This document shows, one piece after another, positions 1 through 12,100 of a DNA stretch of 64,000 bases. Both the position numbers and the translations under genes were made by a program. Origin of the DNA: Acanthochlamys bracteata. Taxonomy: Eukaryota; Streptophyta; Magnoliopsida; Pandanales; Velloziaceae. The stretch lies in NCBI GenBank assembly GCA_019914995.1, contig CM034127.1:4278001-4342000 (forward strand). The letters are read 5' to 3'. The stretch's first letter is position 1; each line of letters begins with the position of its first letter. The notes beneath the pieces are model-generated. The model searched no databases. It was not told the DNA's origin and saw nothing but the letters and a program-made list of their open reading frames with translations.

Positions 1-1349
1 GTGTGTTCCTAAAGTTTGAAAGAAATACTTTTGATTATTTGAAAAATTCCTCGACTCCAATATGTTTAGAAAAGTAATTAAAGTGAAAATTAAATTATAT
101 AGTACATGTTATACTATAGAGTATATTAGTCTCTTATATCTCCTTCCATTCATAAGTATTTTTTTATCTCCACTGCAATTTTCAACTTATTGTAACAGAA
201 ATTCTTTGTTATATAAATATATTTACAAAATAATTATTTATTTTAGTAAATTCTTTTATTTTCAGCTCAGGTCAAGAATGAAATGTCCTAGCTTGTTCAG
301 CTTTTGACAAAAAATATTTTTTAATTTTTCAATTTATGTTTTTTAAAAAATATATTTTTTTAAATTTTTTCAATGAAATGTCATTGTGATGGGTGCCAGT
401 TTTTCAATTAACACACAAGTCTAACCATTTATCTAAAAAAATATTAGCAAAAAACGTAAGTCTAACCAATATTAGCATATTAACATGAGTCTATTAACAA
501 TGTTTTAGAGAATAGTTAGAAATAGTTATGAAATAAAACTTCTTAGAACTACAAATATTAAAATAATTTTTGAAAAATAAGCAATATTTTTATTACTGAA
601 CTTTTTTATTTTTAAAATTTAAAACAATTTATATAGTTTTATTAAAATTTTATTTAAAAAACTTAATAAAAATTTAAATGCATTTCCCAAATGATGGCCT
701 AATCCAACCCAACAATCCTCATGTTCGGGGGTACATTTGACATACCATTTGAAAAGCTATTTTTTAATTTTTTTAATTTTTTATTTTTTAATACATATTT
801 TATAGTTATTTATAAATTTATTTAAAATTTAGATAATATAAAAAAATTTTCGTAATGAGATTTTTTTATTATATATTTTTATTATTTTTTTTAAAATAAA
901 AAAATAGAAATTATTTTTTAAAAAAAATAAAAAAATTTTTTATTTTAAAAAAATTTTATTTTATAAGCAATCTCAAACAAATACCTTCCATGCATTTCCC
1001 GGAGGAGCTTCGTATATTCAATAGATACGAGGCCCATTTTATAAGTCGGCCCACTATTTAAAGCCTAGCCTATATCGCAACCCATTCAATTTATAATAAT
1101 TTCGACAAGTTCCATCTCACGCGCATATCGCGTGCTGCCGTCATCGTTCTTCTTACGCAAAGTCTCTGAACCTCCTCTCCCCCGGCATCCCTCCGCCTTC
1201 GTTGTTAAAACTCTCGCCTTTCTTTTTTCTTCTCATACGAATTCCTTCAAATTCTCAATTAATTGATGCGAATAGCAATTCTCAATTCTTCGATTCGATT
1301 CCAATTCCCCAATTTTTTGTTCAATTTCATTGATCAAATTGATTGATTG
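1..1349. other. AT-rich intergenic DNA and 5' leader of the ZFWD gene
   Basis: No gene is supported here. About 300-1000 is extremely AT-rich with long A and T runs. Its edge near 941-978 resembles another AT-rich stretch at 8704-8772, so both may be remains of one short transposable-element family. From about 1100 the base composition becomes more balanced and pyrimidine-rich, as expected of a plant 5' untranslated leader. The short open frame at 62-307 has no recognisable content and is probably chance. Confidence 0.6.
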
Positions 1350-4300
1350 ATGGATATCGAGGAAAGATCGTTCGGTGGTAGTGGTGGCGGTGGTGGCAAG
1401 CGTGCTCACCAACGATTAGGTCCCCAACCTTCGGCCGCCAACAAAGTTTGCTTTCACTGGCGAGCGGGACGTTGTAATCGTCACCCATGCCCTTACCTTC
1501 ACTCTGAACCTTCTTCAGCTACAGGCGCTATCTCAGATCCTCCCGCTGCTAAGCATCATCGCGGTTCTAATCTTGTTTGGAGAAATCCTAACCCTTTTAA
1601 CTCCAATAATAACTCAGTTAATTCGAATACGAATTCTAATCCGCCAGCGAAGTGGGGTAAAGGTCCGCGGCCTCATAAGAAGGCTGATAGAGTTTGTAAT
1701 TACTTTATTGCCGGGAATTGTACGTATGGAGAGAACTGTCGGTATCTGCACCAGTGGTTTGTGAGTGATAGCTTGGCAATGATTACGCCCTTGCAGGGAC
1801 ATCAGAAGGTGCGGGAATTGCTTGATTTGTGTTCGGTGGAACTGATAAAGTAGAGATTTTGGTTTGTGGTTAGCGTGTTGTCATCTTTGGTCTGCTGGTG
1901 ATGTATAGGTAATTACTGGGATTGCACTGCCCGCAGGGTCTGATAAGCTCTACACTGGGAGCAAGGATGAGTCGGTGCGTGTATGGGATTGCCAATCTGG
2001 TCAGGTGAGAATGTTTTTACAGTACAAACAAGTTTCTTTGGGAATTTGATCTCTTTTGTTATGAAGGCAGTGTCGAATTGGGTAAGTATCACTAAAGTTC
2101 AGTTCTACTTTTGGATAAGATTTTTGTTAAAAGGGAAATCAATTTGGTGGTCATGTGGGATTTAAGCTTCATCTAATTAATGATGTTTCTTTTTGTATCC
2201 TGCAGTGTGTTGCAGTCATCAACCTGGGTGGAGAGATTGGCTGCATGATCAGTGAGGGGCCATGGATATTCATTGGGATTCCTAATGCTGTTAAGGTTTG
2301 GGGAATGCAATAGAATTTTCCTTTCTTGTGTTGTTTTTGCTTGTAATTACAATGCGGCTACAGTACTTTGTAAACTCTTGTATGGTTCTTGATTTGGATC
2401 AGGCCTGGAACACACAGACATCATCTGACTTAAGTCTTGCCGGACCAACTGGGCAAGTGTATGCTTTGGTTGTTGGCAATGATTTGCTCTTTGCTGGGAC
2501 GCAGGTAGCTGATATGTAAATCTCCATCATTATTTCCTCAACTTTTATGATAAAATGGTTGTAATTTTTATGATAATGGTAGGTTTACTGCTATTGCTGA
2601 AGCGCTGCTCTTTGTAATCTAGTGGTCGTGTTTCTTCTCTCTTTTAGGATGGCAATATTTTGGCATGGCGGTGTAATGTTGTTGCTAACAGCTTTGAGCC
2701 AGCAGCTTCACTTTCTGGGCACAGACTGGCAGTGGTAACAATGGTTGTCGGGTCCATGCGATTATACTCTGGATCTATGGATCACACCATTAAGGTATGC
2801 CATTGTCCTCCTCCTTTTTATTCTTTTAATAGCTATAGCGATGCTTTTGTATTTTCATCTTTATTCTGTCTCCTTCTAATACATAATTTCTTCCTTTTCT
2901 AACCCAATTAGTGCTAATTTGTAAAACATTTATTCGTGCCTTCTCATCCGATTCTTCAAGTCACCTATTCTTCAATGGACTGATTGTGATGAATGTTACC
3001 TCTTTGTTGTTTTTTATGCTTTTCTTTGCTTGTTATATTAATCCTAGTAAGAAATCCAAGGCTACTTTGCAATTTTGTTTTTGCTAAAACTAGCTGTTTT
3101 TTGAAAGTTCCTTTTAATGATATCATTGTAATGCATGAAGAGCACAAGCGATGGTTCTCATTGATGTGCATCTTTCAGATTAGTCATTGTATTGTCAATT
3201 GGCTGGGAGGTGGTGTAACTCTTATTTGGAGGGCTTAACTTCTTGTTTTGTTTGTTTGTTTCAGATTTGGGACCTAGCTACATTACAATGCATACAGACC
3301 CTCACTGATCACACATCAGTGGTCATGTCAGTGTTGTGCTGGGATCAATTTCTGTTGTCATGTTCATTGGACAAAACAATAAAGGTCTGTTAGTTATTTG
3401 TTTTCTTCATCCTTTATTGATTACTAGCTACTGCTGTAGTAACTTTACTATTTTTCACAGGTTTGGGTTGCTAATGAAAGTGGAATTTTAGAAGTTACCT
3501 ACACCCATGAAGAAGAACATGTATGGCTCTATTAGTTTTCTTTCATGATAATTCTTTGCTATGCATTTTTACACGATCATTTCCCTGTCGTAGGATCAAT
3601 AAGCTCTCGTTGCCTCATGATTATTTATAGAGTGGTGGTGTTTTATTTGTAAGAAACCAACCATTTTAGATGATAAGATACTTTTGAATTGAAGTCTTAG
3701 CTCTTGGCAGATGAGTTTGATGCACTGATAATCACTTCCTTCAAATGAAGCATAGATCATTGAATCCTCTTTCTGTTTCAAAATTGTCATTCTCTATGTA
3801 GCCATAGACTTAAGAATGTGTTTAAAGGTAATTTATTGATAGCTTTTAGGTGTTACTATCAGTAATTTTGCTTCTTGACTCCTCGTAATCAATCTTTCAA
3901 AACTTAATTTAATACTGGATTGGCTATTTAATATGCATGAATAATCATAAGCAAGGGAAGAAAGGAAGAGTAAAGAAACTAAGAAATGTAAATCAAGGGA
4001 GAGCAAGGGTCTATAGTAGATATACTTTTGTCTATCTTTTGATATTTTAATTTCTGAACTTTGGAGACAATGGTATTTAGCTGAACAATGAAAAAGAAGG
4101 CATTACCATATTGCTAGTAGGATGTGAATAGTAGATGCTCGGTTATGGTACGTTCGTTCAATCTGTTTACTAAGGATCCGTCTAGTTTTTGAAATGTATT
4201 AAAGCCGATGTAGATGACAACCTATTGAGAGTTACCTCTATAAGCTGCATCTGGAACACATTTTGCTATTGTTGGTACAATATTGCAGAAGCAGTTGTAC

Positions 4301-7200
4301 TTTAATGAAAAATGACGAAAATGGATAATCAAATTAAAAATGTCTTTGTGTAATTGTCATATACTGGTATTAGCTTTTACTAAATACGAAATTGTAACTA
4401 TACTCAATTATTATTACTTTACTCTTTGTATTCTTTTATTATCTATTGAATTTGGCTTGGAGATTTATAATGTAGAGTTTAGATATTGGAAAATTATGGA
4501 AAAAGACAATGAATAGTTCACTTATTTCAAGTTTCAAAAGCACAAAATGCTTCTGAAATTGCCTAACTTCTTCTAGAACTAGCCCAAATTGAGTACTTCC
4601 TTTCCTAATGCAAAAGTAAGAGCAACTATCAAACTCCAAATTCTATTCTTCACAAAATAAAACTGAAGGAATTTAACATAAGGAATGCCATGAAGCCTTA
4701 GTACTGAGACTTCAGTTTAGTTTAAACCATTTGAGTTTGGCATTGTATGACTTGGACTCTCTCTCGCTCCTTTTTTTTCGTTCCTTTTTATTTTGACTAA
4801 TTTCACGACTGTTTAAATCTACACACAACTAAAGACTTTTAGATGTCCGTATAGTTGCATTCAAAGTTGATATATTAGGAACTTGTTTAGATGCCACCAA
4901 ATAGAAAGGAGGGTGTTCAGGTTTGTCTTTGTTTTGTCATCAAACCGTCTAGTTATCTAGCATGTGAAAAGTTTGAAGCGAAGATTGTATTACCACAATT
5001 GTCGTAGTTGTGCTTAGGTACACGTATGGCAAGAATCAAATTGAAATACTGTACGAGATGGAAAATTGAATATTGTGAAATAGGCAAGTCAGTATTTTGT
5101 CAAAGATAGAAACCAATAGTGGCTTTTGACTAGTTAATATTAGCTCTTATGTGCTTCCTGTTTTAGCTTGGTTTTCCTATTATGGACATTATGGAGTTTC
5201 TGATGTGTTAATATCAAGCAAGTTTTAGTTCCTCAACCTTCTAAACGTTCAACCTTGTTTATAATGTATTTAATCATAGATTTGGTCTGTGGACCTTTTG
5301 CATTTTGAACACTCAAATTCTTTTAAATGAGCAATGTATACAGTAAACGCTTTAAAGGCAAAAGCTCAGGACATTCTAATTGGAGAATCTAATCTTTCTA
5401 TAATGGTAGATTATTGGTAGTTATATAAATGTGCCAAATCCAAAAAAAAAAAAGCTAGTTGACTTTATTTACTTTTGACGTAGTAAGCTGCCTATAAGCC
5501 AAAGATGTATGGCATGTTACAATTAATCAAAATGGCATTTATTTTTTCTCATAATGTACGTTAGGTCATCCTAATTAGACCTGCTTGAATAACTATGAGT
5601 TTGAGGACTAGCTAAAATGTTTTGGTTAAGTTCTTCATAGAAAAGTCCTTTTCGTTAAGCCCATTCAAACAGAACCTTAGACCACTAACGTTTTGGTAGC
5701 ACCCGCTTGTGAAGAACTTTTTTTCAAAGAATTTTACCAGTTGGTTGAACCATTAAAAATGCTTTTAGGAGTTATCATTTATTGGTAAAAGAAAATAGAA
5801 AATGTTGTTAGTATTTAGTTACTCGTATAGGCATGATTGTGTATTTGGACTTGACATATGTGATTGATGATAAAAGAAAAAAAAAAGTATATATGATATA
5901 AGAGTGTACATAAATGGTAAGGGAACAATCTTCTCATAACTTACCCAAAGAGCTTACCAGTTAAGCTGTCTAATATGTTCGATATGGGGGCTATAAAAAA
6001 AGGTCTTATTGGGACTTTCTATATAACTATATGTATCTGAACAAAAAACTTATAAGCTACTTGCATAAGCTCATTCATAAGCCTAGCCAGATTGTTCTAT
6101 AACTTTTGTCACCAATAATCTTTTTAAATGTTATGGATTCTGTGCAGATCTATCCTGGTATTCCTGAGAACTATCTTCAATCATTACAGGAGTCTCGTTT
6201 ACTCTTCTAAAACTGTCCCATTTCAGCTGAATTGCCAAGCGCTGCATGTTAAATGCTTATTGACCCCTTGTTTTGTTTGCAAGTGAGTGTTTATGTGCAT
6301 GTTCCTATAAGTGTGTTTTCTCATTCTTGTTTAGTACTTTCTGAAGATTACGGAGATCTCCAATTTTCAACTGGTAACACCGTAACAGGGAATGTACAAG
6401 TTTAAAATGGCAGACGTCTTCAAGAATATTCTGTCTTTATTCACAATTTTTGGTGTTTGGGTTTTAGTGTGGTTCAGCAAAAGTCTTATTTGCTGTTATG
6501 TTACATGGTTTTTAGCTCCTGTAACTGCAACAATCTTGTGATGTATTGACTGAAGGTGAAGCTGATGTGATAGTTCTGAAAACAATAACAAGTTCAATTA
6601 AAATGTAATATCTTTTGAAAGTTTAACGTAATAAAGATAAACTTAAACGTTTACTGCTCTGGAATGTTTTTGCTAATGTAGTTGTCGAAGTTTAATCTTG
6701 CGTTTCAGTTTCTATCTCATGTTTGTCGTAAGTACTTGTGGTTCTTTTCGAAGTGTTGTGCTTATATTTGAATGAGTTTTGTATCTGTATAATTTCTTGT
6801 TATATTTTTTCAGATCTTGGATTCAAGTTTTGGCAGTCGTTTGAGCTATCAATGTTCTATTTCTCACTGTGACCTTTGTTGGGCAGGGTATTCTTACCTT
6901 ATGCGGTGTGCACGATGCTCAAGGCAAACCTGTTGTGATATGCTCATCCAATGACAATGGTGTCCGACTATACGACCTTCCGTCGTAAGTGAATTTCTGA
7001 ATAGGATACTTTTACTTTTGAAAGTGGAGAGTAATGTATAAAAACTTTTTGATAGGTTTGCTGAGAGAGGTAAGATTTTCTCCAAAGGAGAAGTGAGAGC
7101 CATAGAAGCTGGTCCTGGCGGACTTTTCTTCACTGGAGATGGGACTGGAGAGTTAAAGGTCTGGCAGTGGTTGGCAGATACCACCACGACAACATTTTAA
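1350..7200 (+). CDS. ZFWD: CCCH zinc-finger and WD40-repeat protein (ZFWD family)
   Basis: Nine exons: 1350-1808, 1909-2004, 2206-2295, 2403-2504, 2648-2794, 3265-3384, 3461-3520, 6887-6984, 7056-7200. They sum to 1317 nt, 438 aa, in frame. Exon 1 encodes a glycine-rich start and two CCCH zinc fingers: C34, C42, C47, H51, and a second near residues 115-134 with C-x7-C-x5-C-x3-H. The remaining exons encode WD40 blades, recognisable by SGSMD, VRVWD and LKVWQW-type strings and by a conserved GPWIFIGIPNAV stretch. This order (two fingers, then a WD40 propeller) is diagnostic of the plant ZFWD family, whose members are of similar length. The family is thought to bind RNA or act as an adaptor, and its molecular role is poorly known. 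The ATG at 1350 is preferred because an upstream in-frame TTG is not a eukaryotic start. Intron 7 is unusually long (3366 nt). Confidence 0.93.
3521..6886 (+). other. Long intron 7 of the ZFWD gene
   Basis: This single 3366-nt intron makes up more than half of the gene and separates the last two exons, which encode the final WD40 blades. I see AT-rich sequence, a poly-A run near 5443-5453 and no coding stretch with recognisable similarity. The boundaries are canonical GT-AG. It may hold decayed transposon sequence, but no terminal repeats could be identified by eye. Confidence 0.7.
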
Positions 7201-9158
7201 GCCCACATGTATATCTAATTTGTTCCAGCTTAGGAGGAGTGCTAATTTAGCATCTGTGTATCCTCCAATTTTTGATATTCCCTGTAATTTATTGAAGACA
7301 TGAGTGGATTAAATGTAGAGGTGTCTGGTATGCAGAAGCTTCCTGGAGGATTTGTAATTGTTGCTGTTGGTTCCTTATGGCATCATGCTGGAATAATTTT
7401 AATGCATATACTTTGTATTTGCCGTCTCTTGTGTGCATGGGTTCCTTGAAAAGGGTTTCTTCTCGATGGTTGTCAACAAGTCGCAACTTTTGGTGGGGTG
7501 CATCTATTCCTTTTAAAACGAGCTCATAAGTGTGTACAAAATTGTAACAGCTTTCACAGCTTAGAGTGAATAATTTGCTGTACTGATTATTTAGCTAAAA
7601 CTTTAGCCACTCTTAGTGATCAATCCCATCTATAGTTAAAGCTTGTTCATGATCATCGTAGCTTGTTCGAACATATCTGTACAAACTATAGCATGAGCAA
7701 ATATAGTTCATGATGTTTTACGTGGTACATAAATTTGAAGTGCTTATAACATGAGCAGGATGGTAACAAATAACCAGAGCTCTATTCCGTACATGATATT
7801 TCTGGTGTGCCTTTTAAAGAAAATGTTTAGAAGGCACGGTGCTCATGACTAGTAGGTGTGTGCGCGTTATTCAAGTTAACCCGAATAAACGAACCAATTC
7901 AAACAGAAATTATTGGTTCGTTTCGTTTTAGCTTAAAAATACGTTCGATTTCTAAACTGAATCGATATCGAATATCTGCGTTCTCCTCGATCTTACCCTG
8001 CGCGCGGTCTCGTCTTTTTCTTTGATAAGCTCTAAGTCCTATGTCGATCTTCTTCACAACGTTGCATTGGTTCTGTGTCGCTATTGCTGCTGGCTTGCGT
8101 CGGTCGCTGCCGCCATAGCTGTTCTTGCTGTTGAGCTTGGGAAATCCATCAGACGACCTTTATCCAAGTTTTTCTAGGCAGGCCAGCGATGCACATATTT
8201 TCTTCTCTTTCGTTAGAAATGTCGCGGAAACTACTGCCAACGCCAAAAAATGCATCGATCTTGATCTCTTGAATCACTCACTAGCGGGAAGCTTGTCGCC
8301 GGTGAACATTCCTTTAGCTGATCTGAATGTGGTCATTTCATTCTCAAACTCCAGTTGAAGAGCTTGCATAGAAGCAATACATCATTAAACAACGTATGGA
8401 TAGAAGGATCGACTCCATGCTTTGTATTTTAGTAAACTACGAGCTCTAGTACTTGGCACAGACATTTTCTTTATTTACAGCTACAGAAAGAAATAGTTGA
8501 ATCAAGGAAAGCTACAGAATGTAATACTTTCTCAAATTGACTGGAAACTCTAGGAGAGTTATTTTCCTCCAACTTTTTATTTCATATTTAATAAAACTTT
8601 TAAAATGTTTTACAAAATTTTTTAAAATTTCAAAAATATAAAATAATTTTAAGTCATAAAAATTTTTAATTTATTATTTTTATTATTTTTTATATAAAAA
8701 AAATTTTATTTTAAAAAAATTTTAAAATATTCTTTTTTTTTAAATTTTTTTTCCAATAAGCACTCCCAAACATTCTCTAATACATGTTCTGCTTAATATC
8801 TTTTCCATACAATTTGACACGCTTCACCACATCACTTGTACTCAAGTGTAGCATAAAGTTATAGACAACATTGAGAACACTATGAGCCATGCAAACTTAA
8901 CTAGAACCGAATGTGGATATGGTTCAGCATTTCAACAAGAAATTAGTCACTTGGTCAAAAAAGACCTTACGCCTTGATGTCCATGATTATGGCAGCACTT
9001 CTTCTGTATGAGCTCATTAGCTCATCTCTGCAAAATTGCTAGGCAGACAACTTTGAAATCTAGTTGATAGCTGCTTCCTGACACATCAAACCTCGTATTG
9101 CTTGAGGGCAAGCAAATTGCTGATTCGGCATCATACTTATACTGGTGCAAGTACATTA
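7201..9158. other. Intergenic interval between convergent ZFWD and NUP50-like genes
   Basis: This interval holds the 3' ends of two convergent genes. It includes a short inverted repeat at 7887-7923, a more GC-balanced open stretch at about 8000-8358 that I cannot assign, and an AT-rich block at about 8560-8770. No complete gene is supported. Confidence 0.55.
7887..7923. repeat. Short perfect inverted repeat
   Basis: Two perfect 12-nt arms, at 7887-7898 (AAACGAACCAAT) and 7912-7923 (ATTGGTTCGTTT), are separated by 13 nt. It could be a decayed miniature transposon end or chance. No target-site duplication was identified. Confidence 0.5.
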
Positions 9159-12100
9159 TTAGGAAGCAGGAGCATAGTCTTTCATCACTGTTTCCAGTTT
9201 CAAGGTTTCGTCCTCAGTTTTTAACCTCAACAAGTATGTGCGAGCAACAGCAGCACCACTCTTTCCTGCTTCAGCTGCATCAACATTTGGATTACCCTGT
9301 ACTAACATTAAAGCCTAAAGTGAGAAACAGAAAGCAATTGAGCTCATAAAATAAGAACTGCAATAAAATCATGAGTTGATGTGTGGAAAAAAAATCTGCT
9401 AGGGGTAAGAAAATCAACTACTAGTTCCCCATGCTGTATTAAGTTAAAAACCAGCTTTATTGTTACCGAAGTGTGAAAGATTGTAGCAATAGTATTCTTC
9501 TTTGTGGTTATCTTCATGCCAGGATAAAGTAGAGCATTAAGTAAAATTCTCCCCACCTGCAGCCCAGAATTTCAAAACAAAACTCAGTAGCAGAAGAGCT
9601 AAAGTACATAAAGAAAAGGTTTCTATTATTAGCAAGGCCTATGACATTTTGTAACAGTTTCTACATTATAACCAAGATAAATCAGAATAAGCATCTGTTC
9701 TTCTATTCATTTTACATGCACTGTACTGGCGACTAACGCCATTACTCCTTGAGGCTGTAGGTTTTTTATGTCACATTCACTATAACACAATAGTATACTA
9801 TCTTGCATAGCCCAAGAAGAAACCCCATTGTTGGATATATTAACAATTTCGGAATACCTGAAAGATATTGTTGCAAGATACTATAGAAACAATTTTAAAG
9901 CCTAAATATTTCCACTTGAAAAATAATATAAACATCATCGAAAGAACATACATCATTTCGAATCACTACTGTAGGCTTGGACTCTTTTGTGGCTTTCTCT
10001 GCACCTTCTACACATTTAATTGATAGTTGACCAACGCCAATATCTTTCCAACCCTTCTCTGCAGGATTGTCTGGCTGAACATTTGGTTGAAGCAAAAACA
10101 AGAATGAGCAAATGTTAAATCAAAGAGCATAATAAACAACTAGTAGATAGTTCTTATTTTCAAGACATGAGAGTGTAGATGTGCAAGATATAGGAGCAGC
10201 AATAATGTGAGTAGTAATGACACAAAACAAAGCTATAACAGCAAGAGAAAAAAAAAAGTTTGGAGAACTACATTTTCAAAACTTGAAATGTGAGTAATGC
10301 CAATTCTGCTATATTTTTCCAGGACATCATATGAAAACGTGTATCAATAATCAGAAGACGGTTTCAATAAACTTCCAGTGTCGTACTTGCAATCTGAAAT
10401 ATATGATTTATAAACCATTAATGAAATAATTTCAGCCTTTACATAAAGTCACAGTAAGAGCAAGAGTCAGACACCTAAAACTTACAATTCCCACTTCGAG
10501 AAAATGGCTTTATAACCTTTTTTGACATTGGCTTGGTTATGTTAATCAAGCGAAAGATGTGTCTGTAAATAGCATGTTTTATAAACAATTCTTATTCCAT
10601 CATCATGTGCAGATGGCTTATTCAATTATTTTACTACTACAGTTGAACCACGAAAACCTATAATCATGACTTGTTATAACTCAGGAGGCTCACAAGAATA
10701 TTTTAATCTTTTACTCTTACCAGATAATTAAAATGCACCTGCATTCTGTATAATCCATATATTCAATACTAAGAAAATAAGTCACCCATTTTTCTTCTTT
10801 GGCATCAATTTTCAGATGTCCCGATTGCAACACTAATGGTTCAGTACTCGGCCTGAAAAGATACAGAATCCCACATCCATGACAGAAGTTAATTAAGCCT
10901 TGCCAACAATCTTCACAAGAGAATACCAGTTGACCTGACCCATAATCTTCACTTTTCATGCTCTATAAGATAAAAATCCAAGCTAAATATACGTTTTAAA
11001 TACTAGTAAGTCCACTTTACTGGGCACATTTATATTTCCCAATTTCAAAAAAAGGAAAAAAAACAGCTTCAAATAGGTCATAATGTATGATTTCAACCAT
11101 CTGATGTTCTCTAAAATATTGCAGAAGATAATTTGTAGAAGCTAGTCTTTGTGATCGAAGTAATCGTCATAAATGACAAATTCAGAGTTTAATCGATAAA
11201 AAGATATATGCATTTCAGATCTGTTTTTGCTTGATTGAGTTCCTTTCAAATACGAAATAACAAACAACTTCAAATACATTGGGTTGGATGCTTACCATCA
11301 CATAAACCTTACATTTAGCAACATGAACAACTATGACTCCTTTCTCCTCAGTCCTTTTCAAAGAAGGACTACTTGGCTGCTGCGGCTCATCATCTAAAAA
11401 TCGAAATAGAAATGTAACAAATTAATCCAATGGACAATTTTGGGAAAAGGAAAGTTGACATTCTAAAAAAGAAAAGGAAAAAGCATGGCTAATAAGAAGT
11501 CCATCAGCACAAAAACATCAAACATATCTGATGACCAAAACACATAACACACATTTGAAAGATTGCCCCACAGGATACGCCTTTCAAGAATCAGCAATGT
11601 CTTGTAAGAACATCAGTTTATGTAAAGTAAAAGTCAATCAATTAGGTAGATCACTAGACAATCATAGAACTAGAGAAAAAGTCTGTTAGATCCACCAAAG
11701 AAAATTTAAAAAGCAGATAACAACCACAGATGAGGTTGCAGCTATACCATACTTAAAGAAACAACTACATACATAGAAATATCACTGTTGAAAGTAATCT
11801 TGAAACATTTGAAATTTAAAAGATTTAGTTAAACTCATAATCATAATATAACCTACGACAGTTGCAATTGTTACTTTATACATTTGTGTTAGATGATACT
11901 AACTGAAAGAAAATCTCTTAAATGTTCAAAATCAGTATCCTTTTTCTATTTTAGGATATAAAATTCTCAAGCATGTAATGCCTGAAATTAATATGCACAA
12001 ACAATATATCAGCTGTGAAATCAACGACAAAAAAAGATAATAAAGCTAGCCTCTAATTCTTCATAAACAAAAGCTTGGTGGAACTACAAGCTAAAGAACA

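Noticed and set aside
10717-10959. 80-codon open frame on the minus strand inside the NUP50-like gene
   Set aside because: It lies in intron 6, is not needed for a continuous RanBD1 domain and resembles no known part of the family. Exons 6 and 7 join in frame without it.
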